64,000 nucleotides of DNA from positions 29,476,501 through 29,540,500 of the forward strand of contig NC_092593.1 in NCBI RefSeq assembly GCF_047663525.1, given 5' to 3'. The translations under genes and the position numbers were made by a program. Shown piece after piece: positions 50,701-64,000 of this stretch. The DNA comes from Anas platyrhynchos (Eukaryota; Chordata; Aves; Anseriformes; Anatidae). The stretch's first letter is position 1. Every line of letters begins with the position of its first letter. The notes beneath the pieces were generated by a model that saw only the letters and a list, made by a program, of their open reading frames with translations, was not told the origin of the DNA and ran no database searches.

Positions 50701-51554
50701 GCTCTTGTAGATTATTTACCTGACTTTTTACTGCCTCAGAGAAGTGGGGATCCAACAAGGCATTTTGCAGCCAGAGCCTGCATGCTACACGTCATTATAT
50801 TAGAGCAGTCTAGCTCTCTTATAAGCCAACCCTATCCAAGCTCCTAGCAGCAGAACTGAGAAGCAGGGGTGTTTAACAACCCTCACGAGTGCAGATCAGA
50901 TCTGAAAACCCACCATCCAGGATGGCTTCTAGGGTAAGGAAAGGTGCTGCCCTCAGCCTGCATCACTGCAGGTCCTAGCCAGACTGTTGAGTTTTGTGGA
51001 CCAGTTGACCCCAAAAATAGGTGATGAATGAGTCCTGAGAGGAGCACATTAGAGCTGTCTTCCCCTCTGTGTGCAAGAGAATATATTTCTCTAACTAGCT
51101 TAACCTTTAGAACAGCTTTTCTGCAAAAGGATGTGTGAGCAGAAACCATAGCTGAATAACTTAAGTATAGAAGGTTTGGGGGAGAATGGGAATAAGTTAT
51201 TTTCAGATGATGAATATAAATTACTTTTCAGATATGCTTTTCAGATCATCACAGCTAAACCTAATGTGAGTGTGACCAGCTGGTTTAGCAGGTGTGATGC
51301 TCATGTGATCAGCATAATTTAAAATATACTCCCTGCACCTGCCCAACTGTGATTGGAAGGGGGGAAAAGTTGCTGCTCCATTGCTGAAGATTTAGCAACC
51401 AGAGTCTGCTACTCAATAATGACTGAAATCAGTTTTGTGTTCATGTCTTTTTGCTGAAATAATACAGCTATAAACATGGAGTTTAATATTGGTCATAGCC
51501 ATCCAGTTCAGTCAGAAGCAACGCAGTAGCACCAGAGAATCAGGTATGTTGCAC

Positions 51555-51577
51555 TAATTAATTAATTAATTAATTAA
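51555..51577. repeat. (TAAT)n microsatellite
   Basis: Five to six tandem TAAT units. Confidence 0.9.
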
Positions 51578-54500
51578 ACTCTTTGAAAAAATCCCAAATC
51601 CTCAAAACAGGATATTGACTCTGTCTGTTTTTCTGCTGGGTAGTGTGGCTGTAGAGGGCTTCAGGAAGCCATGCAACCCTTCTTCTTTCCCTAACACATG
51701 ACCCATAGCGCTTTTCAAGTTTTTCCCACAGCCTTTTAGTTACCTATGTCCTTAGTATGGCTCCCATTCGCTTTTCTACATAGATTATGTGTCCTCGAAC
51801 TCCTGCCATTCCCTTTCCTGGGCTACTTTTCAGACCAATGGGTCATGTAGTCACAGATGAGGAAGCTGGTAGCAGGAACAGTCTAACTTCTGTGACTCCA
51901 AGCTCTACACAAACTAACTCACCTTTACCAAGATAAGCCTGGGTATTTCTATAGTACATGGCTTTGTGCAGCTTGGCCATATCTGCTGCATTGGACTGCC
52001 ATGAAGGTAAAGATAAGCATGGTTTGGGACTAATTAAAGTTACTAACCTGGGTTAAAATCTAGTTTGTTGAAGTGTTTACTTCATAGCCTAACAATTGGC
52101 TCCCATTGTTATCAATGGAGCAATGTTTATAGCGTAAGTATCTCCTATACATCAAATAAAATGAAAACATTAGAATAGTCATAAAGGTAGCCTTCTGATT
52201 GTGCTAATTAATGTCAATTGTGTGCATCAACATGGTAAGTTCACTGTGGTAGCCCTCAAAAGCTAGCCTAGCATTTGCAGTTTCTTAACAGCTGTATCTT
52301 GTTCATCATTAGAAAGCTTTATTATGACTTAGAGTGATTAATGTGTTCTGGGAGGACTGGGTAATAGCTGTAGGACACTCCTTGGTGGATTAGAGGAAGG
52401 CAGATCAGAAAGATGAATATGTTTCTATTCACTGTTGCAGATTCTGAGACGTGTCATCTCGGTGCTGAGGAATGTGCATTGGAGGCAGTGCTGGAGGTGA
52501 CACTGTTTGTTGCTCAAGGTCAGTTGCATGCATAGAACTCTGTGTGGAGCTGCCAAGAACATGCTAGAGTGAGGAACATTTAGAAGATGGGGAAAGCCAG
52601 CTGCTGTGGGGGTGGTGGTACTTGCACAGCCTTGGGAAGAAGTGGGAAAGCTGTGTGTTGCAATGTCAGAGATGACATCTGCATGAATGAACATCCTCTT
52701 ATTTGGGAAACCTGTGGTTTGCGCTGATTTCTTGTCTGAGTTATGATGGGAAGGTGCAACACAAATCATCCAGTGATCATCCAATCTGCACTTGGCCACA
52801 CTAGGAAACAGGGACACTTTGCTTTGTACATATGTTGGCTGGGTGATGTGACTAGCTTAATTAGAACTCACTGGAGTCAAAATCGTAACAGTCTGAGAAA
52901 CGCTGTCTCTTCCTCATAGTATGGCTGGTTATGGTTATGAAGCATGCTGCGCCTGCTTCATCCATGGACAGATGCTCACTATGCCTGCACTGACTCTTCT
53001 TGCTGCTGCAGTTCTCCCTTTGGCTCTGCCAGCAGATGTGTCACTGTTCTCAAACCTGCACCCCTCCCAGATCAGGAGGTAGGAACAGAGTGGACTTTGG
53101 TGTGCAGCCTCTAGCTTCTTGCTTTCATTTCAGCAACCATGGGGTTTATTTAGCAGAATAGTTACTCCAACTAAAACCAGCGAGTCTCAGGGTGAAATAT
53201 GTGAATTGACTGAGCTCATGGGGTTAAAAGCATTGTCTTACATGTGAGAAGAGCCCTCGCTGGGGGAAAATGAAGAGGGTTTTTGTTTAATCCACTCAAA
53301 AAAAGGACACCTACTTACTTTATTCACAATGGTCAGCATTTCCTCAGTTTGGAGAGCACCTCTTTTTGTCCGAAATAGAAAGCTGAACGTGGACTGAGAC
53401 ACAGCAACTCCAAGTAACAGCTGTAAGCAGGCCTGGGAGTAGCTTTGAAGTCCCTTGTGTCTGAGGCTATGATACCTCATAATGTGGCATTTTATCAAAT
53501 AACTTGTAGGTCTCTTTTCACTACTACTGCTGAATTTGATGAGATAGCCTGTCTGGGTGCTTTGGCTAGCAGCACGGGCTGCATTGGGTGTCATAAAAAA
53601 GGTATGCATGATTTCAGGCTCTCCTCCCCTTATGGGTCTCTCATCTCCTCTATTTTAATGAAAGTAGTAATAATTATAACAGTAAGATGATATGTGTTAT
53701 CCTAAGGGCCTGTACACTGAGTGGTAAGCCAGGAGCCTCTGTGTCCCACTGAGAGCTCTTCTGTCAACTGCTGTTAATATTTCTGCACTCTCTGCAGCTC
53801 TTATGGTTAGCAAACCTCCATGAGAGGGAAAAGAAACTCCTCCAGCTACACGAAGAAAATACAACCAAGAAGCTGAACAGGATCACATTAGGTGGAGTCT
53901 AGGGACATAGGGCTCTGGATGGATGCTAGGAGGACAGCACGAATCTCTTCTTCCTTGCCTTTTAGAGCAACTGTATTCGATTACATGTTGCGCAAGCTCC
54001 TTCTGGTTTGTTTTTCCCCTCTAAAAGCTAGGGCAGATGTTGTGTTATGAGGCTGTGGTGGCCTCTAGCAAACATCCCTGGGCTGTATTTCAGGTCTAAA
54101 TCTCGCACTTTGGGGCTCTTTTTTGGTGGCGGGCAAGCGACTGAAGAAAAGGGAACCAAAGCTATTAGACATCTTTGCTACCCAACAAACACCCTATGCT
54201 TTGCTTCTGGGGGTTCGTACTCTGCAGAATAAAATAAAATAAAAGTGGTTTGAGAGAAGTGAGATATGGGACCAAGGGACACCAGACCTCCAAACAAGCT
54301 ATGAGAAAGAGAGAATGAAAACCAAGGGAGCATCTCCATGGGAAGTGCAACAGGGTAAAAACGAGAATATTGCATGGTGCTAATGTGTGCTTGTCTTTGG
54401 GGAAAAAAGTCTCCTAGCTGCAGGAGTACAGAGTTAGTGCTGTATTCACAGGAGTCTTTGAGAAAGCAAAGCACGTGTGCTGGCCATTTCCTCAAAGAAA

Positions 54501-55250
54501 ATATTCTTTGTGAATGCTAATAATTTTAGCAGGGATTCTTTTCTTCCTCTTGAGGAGAGTTAAATGAAGTTGTGGGTCAGTGAGAGGGCATCTGTACAAA
54601 ACAGAAGCAGAATTTCCAAAGCTTGAATGTAGTCCCTTCATATGGAGAAGACCTGGTCAAATTGGCTTTCCAAAACTTTTTCTTTAATAAAGATTTTATG
54701 AGTGCATTTTTGCTGGTTTGCAGAGGCTGTTAAACCACTCTGAATTGGTAGGACTCAATAGATGGAACTAATAGAAAGCTTAGGAAAGTTTTAACAATTT
54801 TCCTTTCACAAAAGTGAGCTTGCCAGTAGCTTACACTGTGCCTGTCTATCTTCCTTGACAAAAATATTGTGCAATTTCCAGGTGTGAGTGGCATTGTTCT
54901 CCTCTCCAACTCATAAAAGAGTATTGCTGTCTAGGCTCATTAAATACCAGCACAAGCCCAATGTGCTACCGTCCTTCTGCATTTATATTCTTAAGATCAC
55001 CCAAAATTCCTGTCTTCTCCGATATGAGTGGCAACCCTCTGAGCTAATTCACCAATAACGTTCAGACCTCCTGTGCGTAGGAACTGGGCAGTCCATAGAT
55101 CTCTTTTGGGCTGTATTTTCCTCACTCAGAAATCACTTAAAATTGGAGTCAAAGCTGGATGAGGACTGCATGTTCATAAAGGAAGTTAAAAACTAGCTCC
55201 TGAGTCTGTTGTTTCCTTGATTGAAGGAACCCTTGAAAAGGTCTTGGGTT

Positions 55251-55274
55251 AAAAAAAAAAAAAAAAAAAAAAAA
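55251..55274. repeat. Poly(A) tract
   Basis: Twenty-four A's, no recognised element attached. Confidence 0.9.
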
Positions 55275-56569
55275 GACTCCATGATGGCAGACTATGGCCT
55301 GAAAGCTGAAACTGGTCTTAATGTCTATGTATACAAAGAGTGTAGAGCATGAAAAAGGGTGTCCAGTGAGTGGCTGCAGGGCTTTATAGTCTGCCTGATC
55401 AGGTCTCCACTGGGCCATGCTTCTTTGTGTCCTGGTTTTGAAAGCCTGATTTCCTGAGAGATTGCGTGATTATTATTTTTCAAACTAAAATATTTGGCTG
55501 AATGAAAAGGCATTTAAAGTAAAAAATAACTGTGTGGCAGTGCAAATGAGATCACTGAGCGGTTTGCTGGAAATGCCGTACATTGCGTTGCCCAAAACTT
55601 GGCATTTATGAAAGTGACCAGCAGGGAGAAAACAGAATCGTTCTCATGGCCTGTGTCAATATGGATCATAAAGCCACGCCGCGGATTTGGCATCTCTGAC
55701 GGAAATGAGCGTCTTTCCAGTCCGGTACAATCCCGCTCCACAGCGTCACTCAGTGCGTAGATTGGGTTTGCAGAGGATTGACAACTGGGTGGGACAGCAT
55801 TGCATAAGTCTGCCTGCTTTTTCGTCTCGGATTAATGATCTTCAAATCTGGTTTTCAGGGACACAGACTCACTCACACGTAAATAAAAAACAGAGGGAAG
55901 CTTTTAAAAGACTCAGATGCTTGGTATTTCGAGCAACAGCTAATGCAATGCCTTGTTAAGAGAACAAGACAGTCCTTTTGCATTTTACCTTTTTGCTATG
56001 ATAACTCTCTGAAAGTAATCAAAGATGCTTTTCACACTGAACTCTTGTGCTTCAATTTCTGGACTGACATTTCAGCCTCACTTCATCATGCCCCTGCAAA
56101 AGACAGGTGTCTCTGAAAGGTGGCATGGGTTGCCCTAGGTCTGAACCAATCCCTGGGGAAACTGTCTATCACTATCAATGAAACCTAGGGCAGCTCCCTT
56201 CCTTAACTTAGCTGTTGTAGAGAGGTGTCCGTAGCTGGGCAGGATAGATCCAGGGCTGAGTTCATGCAGTTCTGAGCAGCTGTGGTTCAGAGAGGATGCT
56301 CCCATGTGGAGGTGCAGCAGGATGAAGCTTGTACAACAAAGGTAGAGAAGGTGAAGCTGTGTCACACGAGCTGCCTGAGTTTGATATTTCACGAGCTTTT
56401 GTTGGAACCACCCCACCTGGTCTGTCAGGCTGTGCCAGCACCGCAGGCCAAGATTCAATAAAGTCGTTTTTTCCAATTATAAACCATTACAGCTATAGAA
56501 ACCGAGAACCCCACATCTTGGCAGAGGATGGACTCAAACACCATTTCAATGCAGTAACAACATTAAAGC

Positions 56570-56640
56570 CCCATCCTGTTCCCATTGAAGTTGGTGGCAA
56601 ATCTCCCATTGACCTCAGTGGGAGTGGGATCAGGCCTCCA
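56570..56640. repeat. Semi-palindromic old interspersed repeat
   Basis: Contains CCCATTGAAGTTGG and CCCATTGACCTCAGTGGG, followed by AGTGGGATCAGGCC. I recall strings of the form CCCATTGA-TCAATGGG with GGATCAGGCC as common in sauropsid genomes, but cannot name the family. Confidence 0.45.
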
Positions 56641-59600
56641 TACATAAACACAGTTGGGATAGATTCAGCAGGGTCTTATTCCTGGTTTGGGCCATTTGGG
56701 GCCTTTGGATGTCAGCGGTGCTTCCACTGAGTCAATGCTGGTGGAGTGGTGTTGTGGATCAGAACCGGAATTTCATCTAATCAGTGCCCTGTGGCTCTCC
56801 GCACGTTTATCAGACGGAATTTCAAGCAAAAAACAAAGGGATTGAAAGGTTGAAAAACAACGAAGGAATGTGCACTTGGCAGCTCTGCTAACCAGATGTT
56901 TGTTTCTTTTTCCTTGTTCTTAACAATGACTAAAAAACTCGTGAACATTCTCAAGCCCAGCGCAAGGTCAGTCTGAAACTAGGTAAGAGGTGTCGCAACA
57001 AGGCGGAACGAACATCTGGGAACGGACAAATGTTAATTTATACCAGGATCCAGCTCTGTGGCTCAGAAAATGTGGCCGAACCTTCAGAAGGCTGGGTACA
57101 TGTGTGCTTTCCCTTCCCACAGCAAGCCCCATCGATCGTGCGAAACTCTTGCGGAAGTTTGCAATATTCCCTTTGTGATGTTGTGTGAACTGCTTCCAAG
57201 AGCAGCGCAGAAAAAGGCGGTTGAGCTGTTGTGCTGGAGTGTGAGCAGAAATAAGCCAATGTTAAAGCAAATATGTATGTACATATAAATATATGCATCC
57301 ATTTCCTGGAAAATGTGTACTTCAGGAATGGGTCTGCAAGCTGAATGTTGTACTTCGTGCAGCTTTCAAGGGAGAGAATAACGCTCTTTGTTGCAGCATT
57401 AGTCTTATTAAATAGCATGTTTCATTATCTTGCAAGAGGTCTCTTTCTGAGGAATCCCTAGCTGTTTTTGACAAAATCAATCCAAAAAGGACTGGGTGGG
57501 AAAGAGCAATATAATGCCCTCAGGCTGAAGAGCAGTAAATTGAATCACTGGCCTCTCTGCTGTGTCACCCCCAGGACAATATGCATTTCTTCAGCAGCAT
57601 GTCCACAAGACCGTTCCCAGGACCAGCATCCTTTTGTCTTGTTTCACAGAAAATCACCTCATTAATCAGTCTGCAGAACATCACAGTGAAGCAGATTAGG
57701 AGGAAAAAAAAAAAAAAGAGGAGAAGAAAAGGTTATTAATTTTTATTAGCAAGAAAACTAAGCCAGAGAGGTAGAAGTGACTCATTCATGACTTACTTGT
57801 TCATTAATGATGGGATTAGGAGCTGAGCTCTTGTTATCTGACCAACTGGCTTTTTTTCAGATCACATCTGTCTAGTAGCGGCTCCACAGCCAAAAAGCAT
57901 GCTTGGCCAGAAGGCAATATTTTACTAAACCGGTGTGTTTCAGATTGTGATCGACTGACCTTACTCTCTCTTAAATCAATGTGGCAAACATTGTCTTTTC
58001 ACAACTGGTTCTATTTGGGTATGACCATTTCTGAGAAAGAAAGAATTTGGATATATTCAAGCTCAGTTTATGTAGTAGCACTTCCTTGGGTTGCTTGGGC
58101 AGAATGTGATGGTGAATCAGTTTAATTGGTTTAGATATGTAAGAAAATAGTGCTATCAACAGGGTTAGGATTAAGGTTAGGGCCAGCAGGTTTTCATCAG
58201 TGCAACTCACAAAAACCATGCAGCTCAGTGCTCATGATTATGACAGCATTAATTTCTTGGTTTAGCTGTCCAGGTAAAATTGTCTGTTTCTTCTGGCACT
58301 GTGCTCTGTAACAGCCCCAAGTCCAGCCCCACTTGCTGTGAGAGTTCGGTGAACAGCAGCTATTGACTGGACCACCTTAATATGTAATGGGAAAACAGAA
58401 AAGAAAAAAAAAAAAAAAAAAAAAAAAAACAACCTTCTGGGAGAGCTACTGTGAAAGTGTACAGGTTGCCAGGTTGCTCCGTTTTCAACTGTGACCCAGC
58501 AGCCCACAGGCAGGGCTGTTGGACATGCCTCCATATCTGGAAAAGCACTTGCCTCAGGTGTCTTACCCATGAACAGGGGTTAAAAATGCCCTCAGGTTCT
58601 CTTAGGGGTTCTTGGCATGCCCAAGCTTGTCCCTTTTATTTATTTATTTGTTTTCAGCATAAGCAGCATGTTTTCTCAGCTTGCCAGCACTACCCAAAGC
58701 CCCTCTGGCAAGCACATTTTGTGTGCTTGTCAAGGGATCTCTCCCTCACAGCTAGAGCACCTTTCTGTCCTATCTGGGTGTCACAATGGTGTAATGTGCA
58801 GGAGAGGTGCAAGCTCTTATTTGTTTTGTGTTTGTGAGAAATGCTTAGTGATGCTGAGGATATAATCCTCTCTCCGCCTTCTGCTTCCCAGACCTCTGGC
58901 CATCTTCTGAGCCATACTGAAAAGAAATCTTTGTTTGTTTATGGAGTTTCTGGAAGGCTCAGGTTTGTTTTCCTCCCTCCTGCATCCTGCCAACACTGGA
59001 AGTGCCAAAACATAAAAGAGAGGCATTTCTCTTGGAGTTGCCGGCCATGGTTAGAAGGAGAAGTGCCAGAAATCTCAGGCTAAATCTGCTCCTGATCTTT
59101 CCAACACAGTCTTACAGATTGGAGGGATTTGGAGAGTTCAGCAAAGCATCTGGGCTGCTGGATGCCAACACGGCCTGTGTTCCAGCTGAGGATGTGTCAT
59201 TACTCGTTTTGATATGGACAGTGGCACGCAAAGTCAAGACCAGAGGAAGGACTGCTGAATGCTCCAGAGGTGGTAGCCATCTGCTTGCAGATTTTCTGTA
59301 TGTGAAAGCATTGGCTCACTGTGTATTTAGTGCAGATGTCAAAGACAAAGCTTCAAGATTCACATTTCAGGCCATTTCAGTGGCACTGAGGACTTCGTTG
59401 ATGGGCTGCCATTTTGCTGCAATGTGTGGTCTTAACCAAGCCCCCTCTGAAACCTGACTAGCATCTTTCATCATACCCAAAACCTTCTTTGAAAGCAAAG
59501 CTTTACCCTCCCCTCCCCCCTTTGAACATCCAAGGAATGGGAGTGACCCAGACAGCAAGTTGGACTCTGCCTTCATTGGCTTCCAGGGTGGAGTTAACCC

Positions 59601-61289
59601 TCCCTTTTCCTGAAGAGATGTTGGTGGCACCAGTGGTACATCCAAGGAAAGCTAAGTCCTTCCAGGAGCCTTGCGGATGAGCTGATCATGTGCTAAGATG
59701 CCAAAGTTCATGTCAGAGAGCAGTAGCATGGCAGAGGGAAAAGCCAAATTTTCTTTGCAGTCCAATATGGATGGCCACATACTGCTTTGGATTTTAACCT
59801 GTGGCTCCTGGGTAGGACCAGTTTGCAGAAAACAGATCAAAAAGCAGGCTTTTTCTCTTGTTTTGATGTATGCTAGTCTGATGGGTGGGTGCACTTGTTG
59901 TTTTATGAGCACTTACTGTGCACATGAACTTCATCCTCCAGCATCAAGGTTATCTGCAAGTACAAGAAAGTCCACATGGGCAAAAATCTCCCTCAGGTTC
60001 TCCACCAAGAACTAAGAGGATTGAACAAGGGATGAGATTTTATTGGTGCATTGCTTGTGTACCCAAGAAGGAAGATGCTGGTGAAGGTCTGTAAACTGGT
60101 GGCAACACAGGGCTACATGGACTTCCCTTGTCCGCCAGTTCCTAAGACCGGTTATTGATGGCAGCTAGGAATCGAATGGATTTCTAATGGTGTATGAATC
60201 TCTACTTGATCTCACTCTATTTCCTGTTGCTATTATTTCATTTAATGGCTTTTCTTCATTGCAGTCCTAGTATGATTCCTCTGCAGAGGGATTTATGTAC
60301 GTGTAAGTAGCTGAGAGAGGGGCACAGCCCTTAAAGATGGATATTTGGAGTTATTTTATCTCTGTGCTCTTCCCTTACAGCATTAAGTCAGGGCTGGACT
60401 TCTGCATGACTTTCTTCCTCATCTATCCACCCCTACTGCTACCTGCTCAAATCAAAGAAAGAGACAAGTATCTTTAAGCCATTATTCAGAAGACTCTTAA
60501 AGTCATGAGTCAAGATCTAAACAATCTTTTCTCAACTGTTAGACCAGTAACTTCATTGAGTTGTCCCACAGCACACATCCAATGCCATGGAAAAAAGTAG
60601 GGTAAAAAGTTCAGCAAACCGCAAACCATGTTATAGCAGACCTGCGAAGCACAGACATTAATCCCAATAAAATAAGGAGGGGGTGGTGGTGGTATTCAGT
60701 TGCCAGTGGCTGAGAGAACTTCAAATATTTAAACCATGAGCAAGATTTTTAAACCACACACAATAAACTGTCCTTCCTTCAACATCAGAAGAAAATTGTT
60801 TTTCTTAAACTGGATTGACACCAAAACAAAACAGAACAACAACAACAACAAAAACCTTGACAGTGCAGAGCTTTCCTGTAAACCATCGGTCTGGATATAT
60901 TTAATGATGTGATTTATAGAGAGTTTGCTTCTTAAGACTCAAAGCAACATTCCTATAAAAGCATTAAAGATGCATGTTTTGGTAGTGGATGGATGCCATT
61001 GCCTTTCTTCCTGAGCTTGGAACCTGCTCAGTGGGTGACACCACTTGGAAAGATTAATTCTTCATGTGTGGGCAATCAGCAGCAGCCTTGAAGCAGCACT
61101 GATTACAATGCTATCGTCCTTCTAGTCAAGAGCAGCATCACAGCAGTTACTGAAGCTAAAAGATTAATTAATGAGTTTCAAGTCAAAGGGAATGTGCTTC
61201 CTTGGACTTCCAGCATCAGCTTTGATGATTCTTTCTTCTGCACGAATTTTTACATCACTTATGCAGCACAGTTTTAGTGTTCTCTGTTC
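56641..61289. other. Intergenic, nothing certain
   Basis: Unique sequence; 56780-57180 again keeps scattered CpGs. The open frame at 59002-59457 (151 codons) has no recognisable domain and is likely chance. Confidence 0.4.
58404..58429. repeat. Poly(A) tract
   Basis: About 26 A's, no recognised element attached. Confidence 0.9.
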
Positions 61290-61345
61290 AAGTCATGGAA
61301 TAGATTAGATAATCCCTAGGCCTTTTCCACCTCTAACACTTGTGG
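61290..61345 (+). repeat. Probable CR1 tail fragment
   Basis: ATGGAATAGATTAGATAATC, then CCTAGG and TTCCACCTCTAACA, resembles the terminal CR1 string (TGGATTAGATGATC...TTCCAACCTCTAAC). It is only about 55 bp. Confidence 0.6.
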
Positions 61346-62551
61346 TTCTGGTTAAATAGCTGTCAAGTTCTGAATTTAAAAGAGAAGAACAAGCCAAGGC
61401 TTTTGAGGTTCTGTTGGGAGGATTACAACTTGTAACACATTCCATAGCCTTCCAAAAGTGTTTGCGCTTTTGGGTTTCCAGACAAAAAAAAAGTTATTCA
61501 GCTTTCTGCAGAACTTCCTTGTATATTACTACATAATCCAACTTTTCCTTCTGCATGAAGATACTGCTAGCCTATTATGGCTGGCTTCAGTGAAAATCTA
61601 CCCTGCCTTTCCTTGTTTATGGCTGAAGATGTTTGCCTATTGCTGAAGGAAAACAAATTTCCTTACAATAAAGAATGCATCTGCCAATTCACTTTTAAAT
61701 GTGGCTCTTGGAATTTATAGGAAAGTAAAAGATCCCAGGGATATGATTGCTGTCTTGTAACCTTGCCAAGTATACATAAAAGAGCTGATAGGTCTTTGGC
61801 CTAGTTGCTTTTATTGTGGTCTATAAGCTGAACATAAATATTGTATCTCAGATGGTGCAGTTTAGGACTGTGGAGTTTTCAAAACAGGTTAAGGAGCTTT
61901 TCACCTCTAAATCATTTCTCTGAACCACGCTGGCTGCTGCTTTTTACAGTGAGTCATCACAGCAGAGAAGCAATGGATTTGTGGTCTTAATGGACATGCC
62001 AAGGAATTACCAGGACCTCATGGTGGTGCATCCACCTGAAACGAGCATCATCACTGCATTTGACAGGCACAGCGATGTAGCTGGAGAATCTTACTTGAAG
62101 AGGCTCTCCCTGTGGAAATGTGGTGGCGGAAGGGGAAGGGGAGGGTGGAGTGCAGGGTGTGGTAAACATGCTTATTTCCTTTGGCCTCCAAACAGATGGC
62201 CTCTTTTGGTTTCAGTTTGACTGGGGCACTTGTAATAGCCAACAGAGCATTGCAACGCAGCAAGAATCCATGTTGTAATGGTACCGTTTGGCATTGCAGT
62301 GCAAACATGACTTCTCAGAGGTCTGGTCAACAAGACCTGATGGCCTCTTTGTCCCACTGACCTAAAAGTGCCTTGCTTTCATTGAGACCTGCGACACTAA
62401 CCTGCTTTGTGACTTTGGGCACATCAGTTGGGCTGCGACTCAAATCAGCCTGGTTTAGTTGGGCCTCTAGGCTGTCTACGTTTCACCTAAGTATAAAAGC
62501 CTATGTTGTTCTCTTTTCTCTGATGCAGTCTCAAGTTGCACCAGATGAGGT
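61346..62551. other. Between CR1 fragments, nothing recognised
   Basis: No gene, RNA or identifiable repeat body between the two plus-oriented CR1 tails. Confidence 0.4.
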
Positions 62552-62760
62552 ATTGATTGGATATTAGGAAGAATTTCTTCATGGAGAGAGTGGGCAAGCA
62601 TTCACAGGGAAGTGGTGAATACCTCCTCAATCCTGGAGGTATTTAAGAAGTATGTGGACGTGGCACTAAGGGACATGGTTTGGTGATGGGACTCGGTAAG
62701 TTGAAATCGGTGATTTTTAAGGTATTTTCTAACCCAAATGATGTTATGATTCTAGAGTGA
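62552..62760 (+). mobile_element. CR1 LINE 3'-terminal fragment
   Basis: Plus-orientation CR1 3' end: GGAAGAATTTCTTCATGGAG, a central segment with GAAGTGGTGAATACCTCC and CCTGGAGGTATTTAAGAAG, then TTTTTAAGGTATTTTCTAAC, and a terminal ATGATTCTAGAG matching the CR1 ATTCTRTG-type end. 5'-truncated and about 209 bp. Confidence 0.88.
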
Positions 62761-64000
62761 TTTGCATGTGGAGGTTATGTCTTTCAGCTATGACAGGTGG
62801 CTGCAGATGCAGGAATGTTCTTTGATTCTTCACCTTTGCAGTAGAGATTGCTTTTATCATTTATGCCAGTATAATCATATTGCCATTCACCCAGTACAAC
62901 AGATCTTAATCTCTGTGTCATTGTAGTGCAAGTAGAAAAGGGCTTTGACACAAAAAACTCTATCATAGCATATTATTTATGTGACAACATTTTTGTTGTT
63001 ATTACTGTGGGATAGTATTATTTACCAGCTCCATGTATTTTCAGCTGTTAATGGAGAATCTTACATTGTGACTCACAGTTGAGATCAGTTGCTTTGTCTA
63101 TGTAGAAGAGTGCAGAACACTTTCTATTCAGGACTGGTAAGCAGCCGCTAGGTTTGCTTTTCTCATGAAAATTCAGATCTGCTTCACTCTTTGCCCTTGT
63201 CCAAGTGTTAAAGATTCTTCAAATCTGGGCCTGTCTTCCCCTCCTTGTGCTATTTCTTTACAGCATAGGCATTTCAGCCTTGTACTTTTCAGAGCATCCT
63301 CTACCCTATTAGATCTTTGCACTGCTGGTTGCTCTTTTTTTTTTTTTTTTTTGTAGATCATATCTCTGGTGTTAGAGCCCAGCTGTGTTAGGTGCAGTAT
63401 AAAAATTCTTTCAGGACATTTTTTGAGATAAGGAGTGTGGCATCTTTGTAGTTTGAGCTTGGAAGCAAATGGTGGCTGTGAACTCAGCAGGAATAGGATG
63501 GGTTGCCCTATCATAGGTGAGTAAACTTACCAAGCTCTTGTAGTCAAATCTTTCTCCTCTGTAAGGCAAGCCTGGAAGAAATTTGATGGTGAGGTGTGGA
63601 GAGGAGGAGCCATGGAGTTTGACATTGTGGGTGTCTGAGGTAGGGTATATTAACTTGGCATCTGGATTTAAGGGCACTAACACAGAGAGGCTGTAGTCAG
63701 AGTATGGGTCTGAGGAGGGAGTTGTTGGTTTTGTGCTAGTTATGTCATATTAATTAATATGGAACAATGTGAGGGGAATCGGTGCACTTACTGCACTGTA
63801 TGACAATAGATACCTTTTCTTTCCTTTTGTTTTCCCTAGTTTCCGCCTCAGCTGGCCTTGCCAAAACTCTGTTCTGGGTGAGTCCAGCACTGTGCCAGTC
63901 ATAAGAATCCATGAGGCTGGCTTTGGCTGCAAGCCAGAGTCATTCTGGACACATAAGTGTAACTCAGGAAACAGATCTGGAGACACCTGTTCACAAACCT
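62761..64000. other. Right edge, nothing recognised
   Basis: Only a T18 tract. No coding signal reaches the window edge. Confidence 0.45.
63335..63352. repeat. Poly(T) tract
   Basis: Eighteen T's. Confidence 0.9.

Larger units (their letters stand above)
47716..56569. other. Intergenic, candidate constrained patch at 55540-55960
   Basis: No gene. The 55540-55960 stretch keeps unusually many CpGs for its AT content (near 55559, 55676-55684 and 55698-55755) and has no repeat, so it may be conserved non-coding DNA. Confidence 0.3.

Noticed and set aside
59002..59457. A 151-codon plus-strand open frame.
   Set aside because: Resembles no family I know and has no promoter or splice context; chance length in 64 kb is plausible.
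1..64000. Bacterial-type features (operons, CRISPR, insertion sequences).
   Set aside because: CR1 LINEs, a vertebrate initiator tRNA, intron-containing genes and very low coding density show vertebrate nuclear DNA.

Overview
The window reads as vertebrate nuclear DNA, most likely from a bird, although another sauropsid is possible. The evidence is decayed CR1 LINE copies in the diagnostic arrangement, no mammalian-type SINE such as Alu or B1, very sparse coding sequence, long homopolymer and dinucleotide tracts, and two developmental bHLH genes inside small CpG-rich islands. Only about 1 kb of the 64 kb is recognisable protein-coding sequence. Most other open frames are chance translations of non-coding DNA.

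Layout: (1) 1-6 kb: TWIST2 (Dermo1) lies on the minus strand, with its whole 160-residue CDS in one exon at 5211-5693. A candidate donor lies just after the stop, so 1-5.17 kb is probably the start of the 3'-UTR intron and exon 2 probably lies off the left edge. (2) 6-32 kb: a gene-free region in which I recognise no interspersed repeat. It holds several AT-rich stretches that resemble conserved non-coding (enhancer-type) DNA. (3) 32.2-35 kb: a CR1 cluster on the minus strand with an apparently intact initiator-methionine tRNA gene beside it. (4) 38.4-40.7 kb: a second bHLH gene on the minus strand. It has a long first coding exon and a 12-codon second coding exon about 1.5 kb downstream, which I found by matching splice sites and reading phase. 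(5) 41-64 kb: non-coding sequence with a few old repeats (an archaic CR1-like copy at 47.5 kb, a MIR-like patch at 42.5 kb, a semi-palindromic repeat at 56.6 kb, CR1 tails at 61.3 and 62.6 kb).

The most interesting result is the second bHLH gene. Its bHLH domain is closest to the Fer/PTF1 clade (FERD3L, PTF1A and insect Fer2), and its spliced C-terminus ends in a [12 protein letters not shown] motif. It lies about 34 kb upstream of TWIST2 on the same strand, mirroring the human TWIST1-FERD3L arrangement. It may be a FERD3L ohnologue or a retained Fer2-type gene; as far as I know, human TWIST2 has no such neighbour. The two genes are both transcription factors of the twist/Fer bHLH superfamily and may share regulatory DNA in the interval between them.
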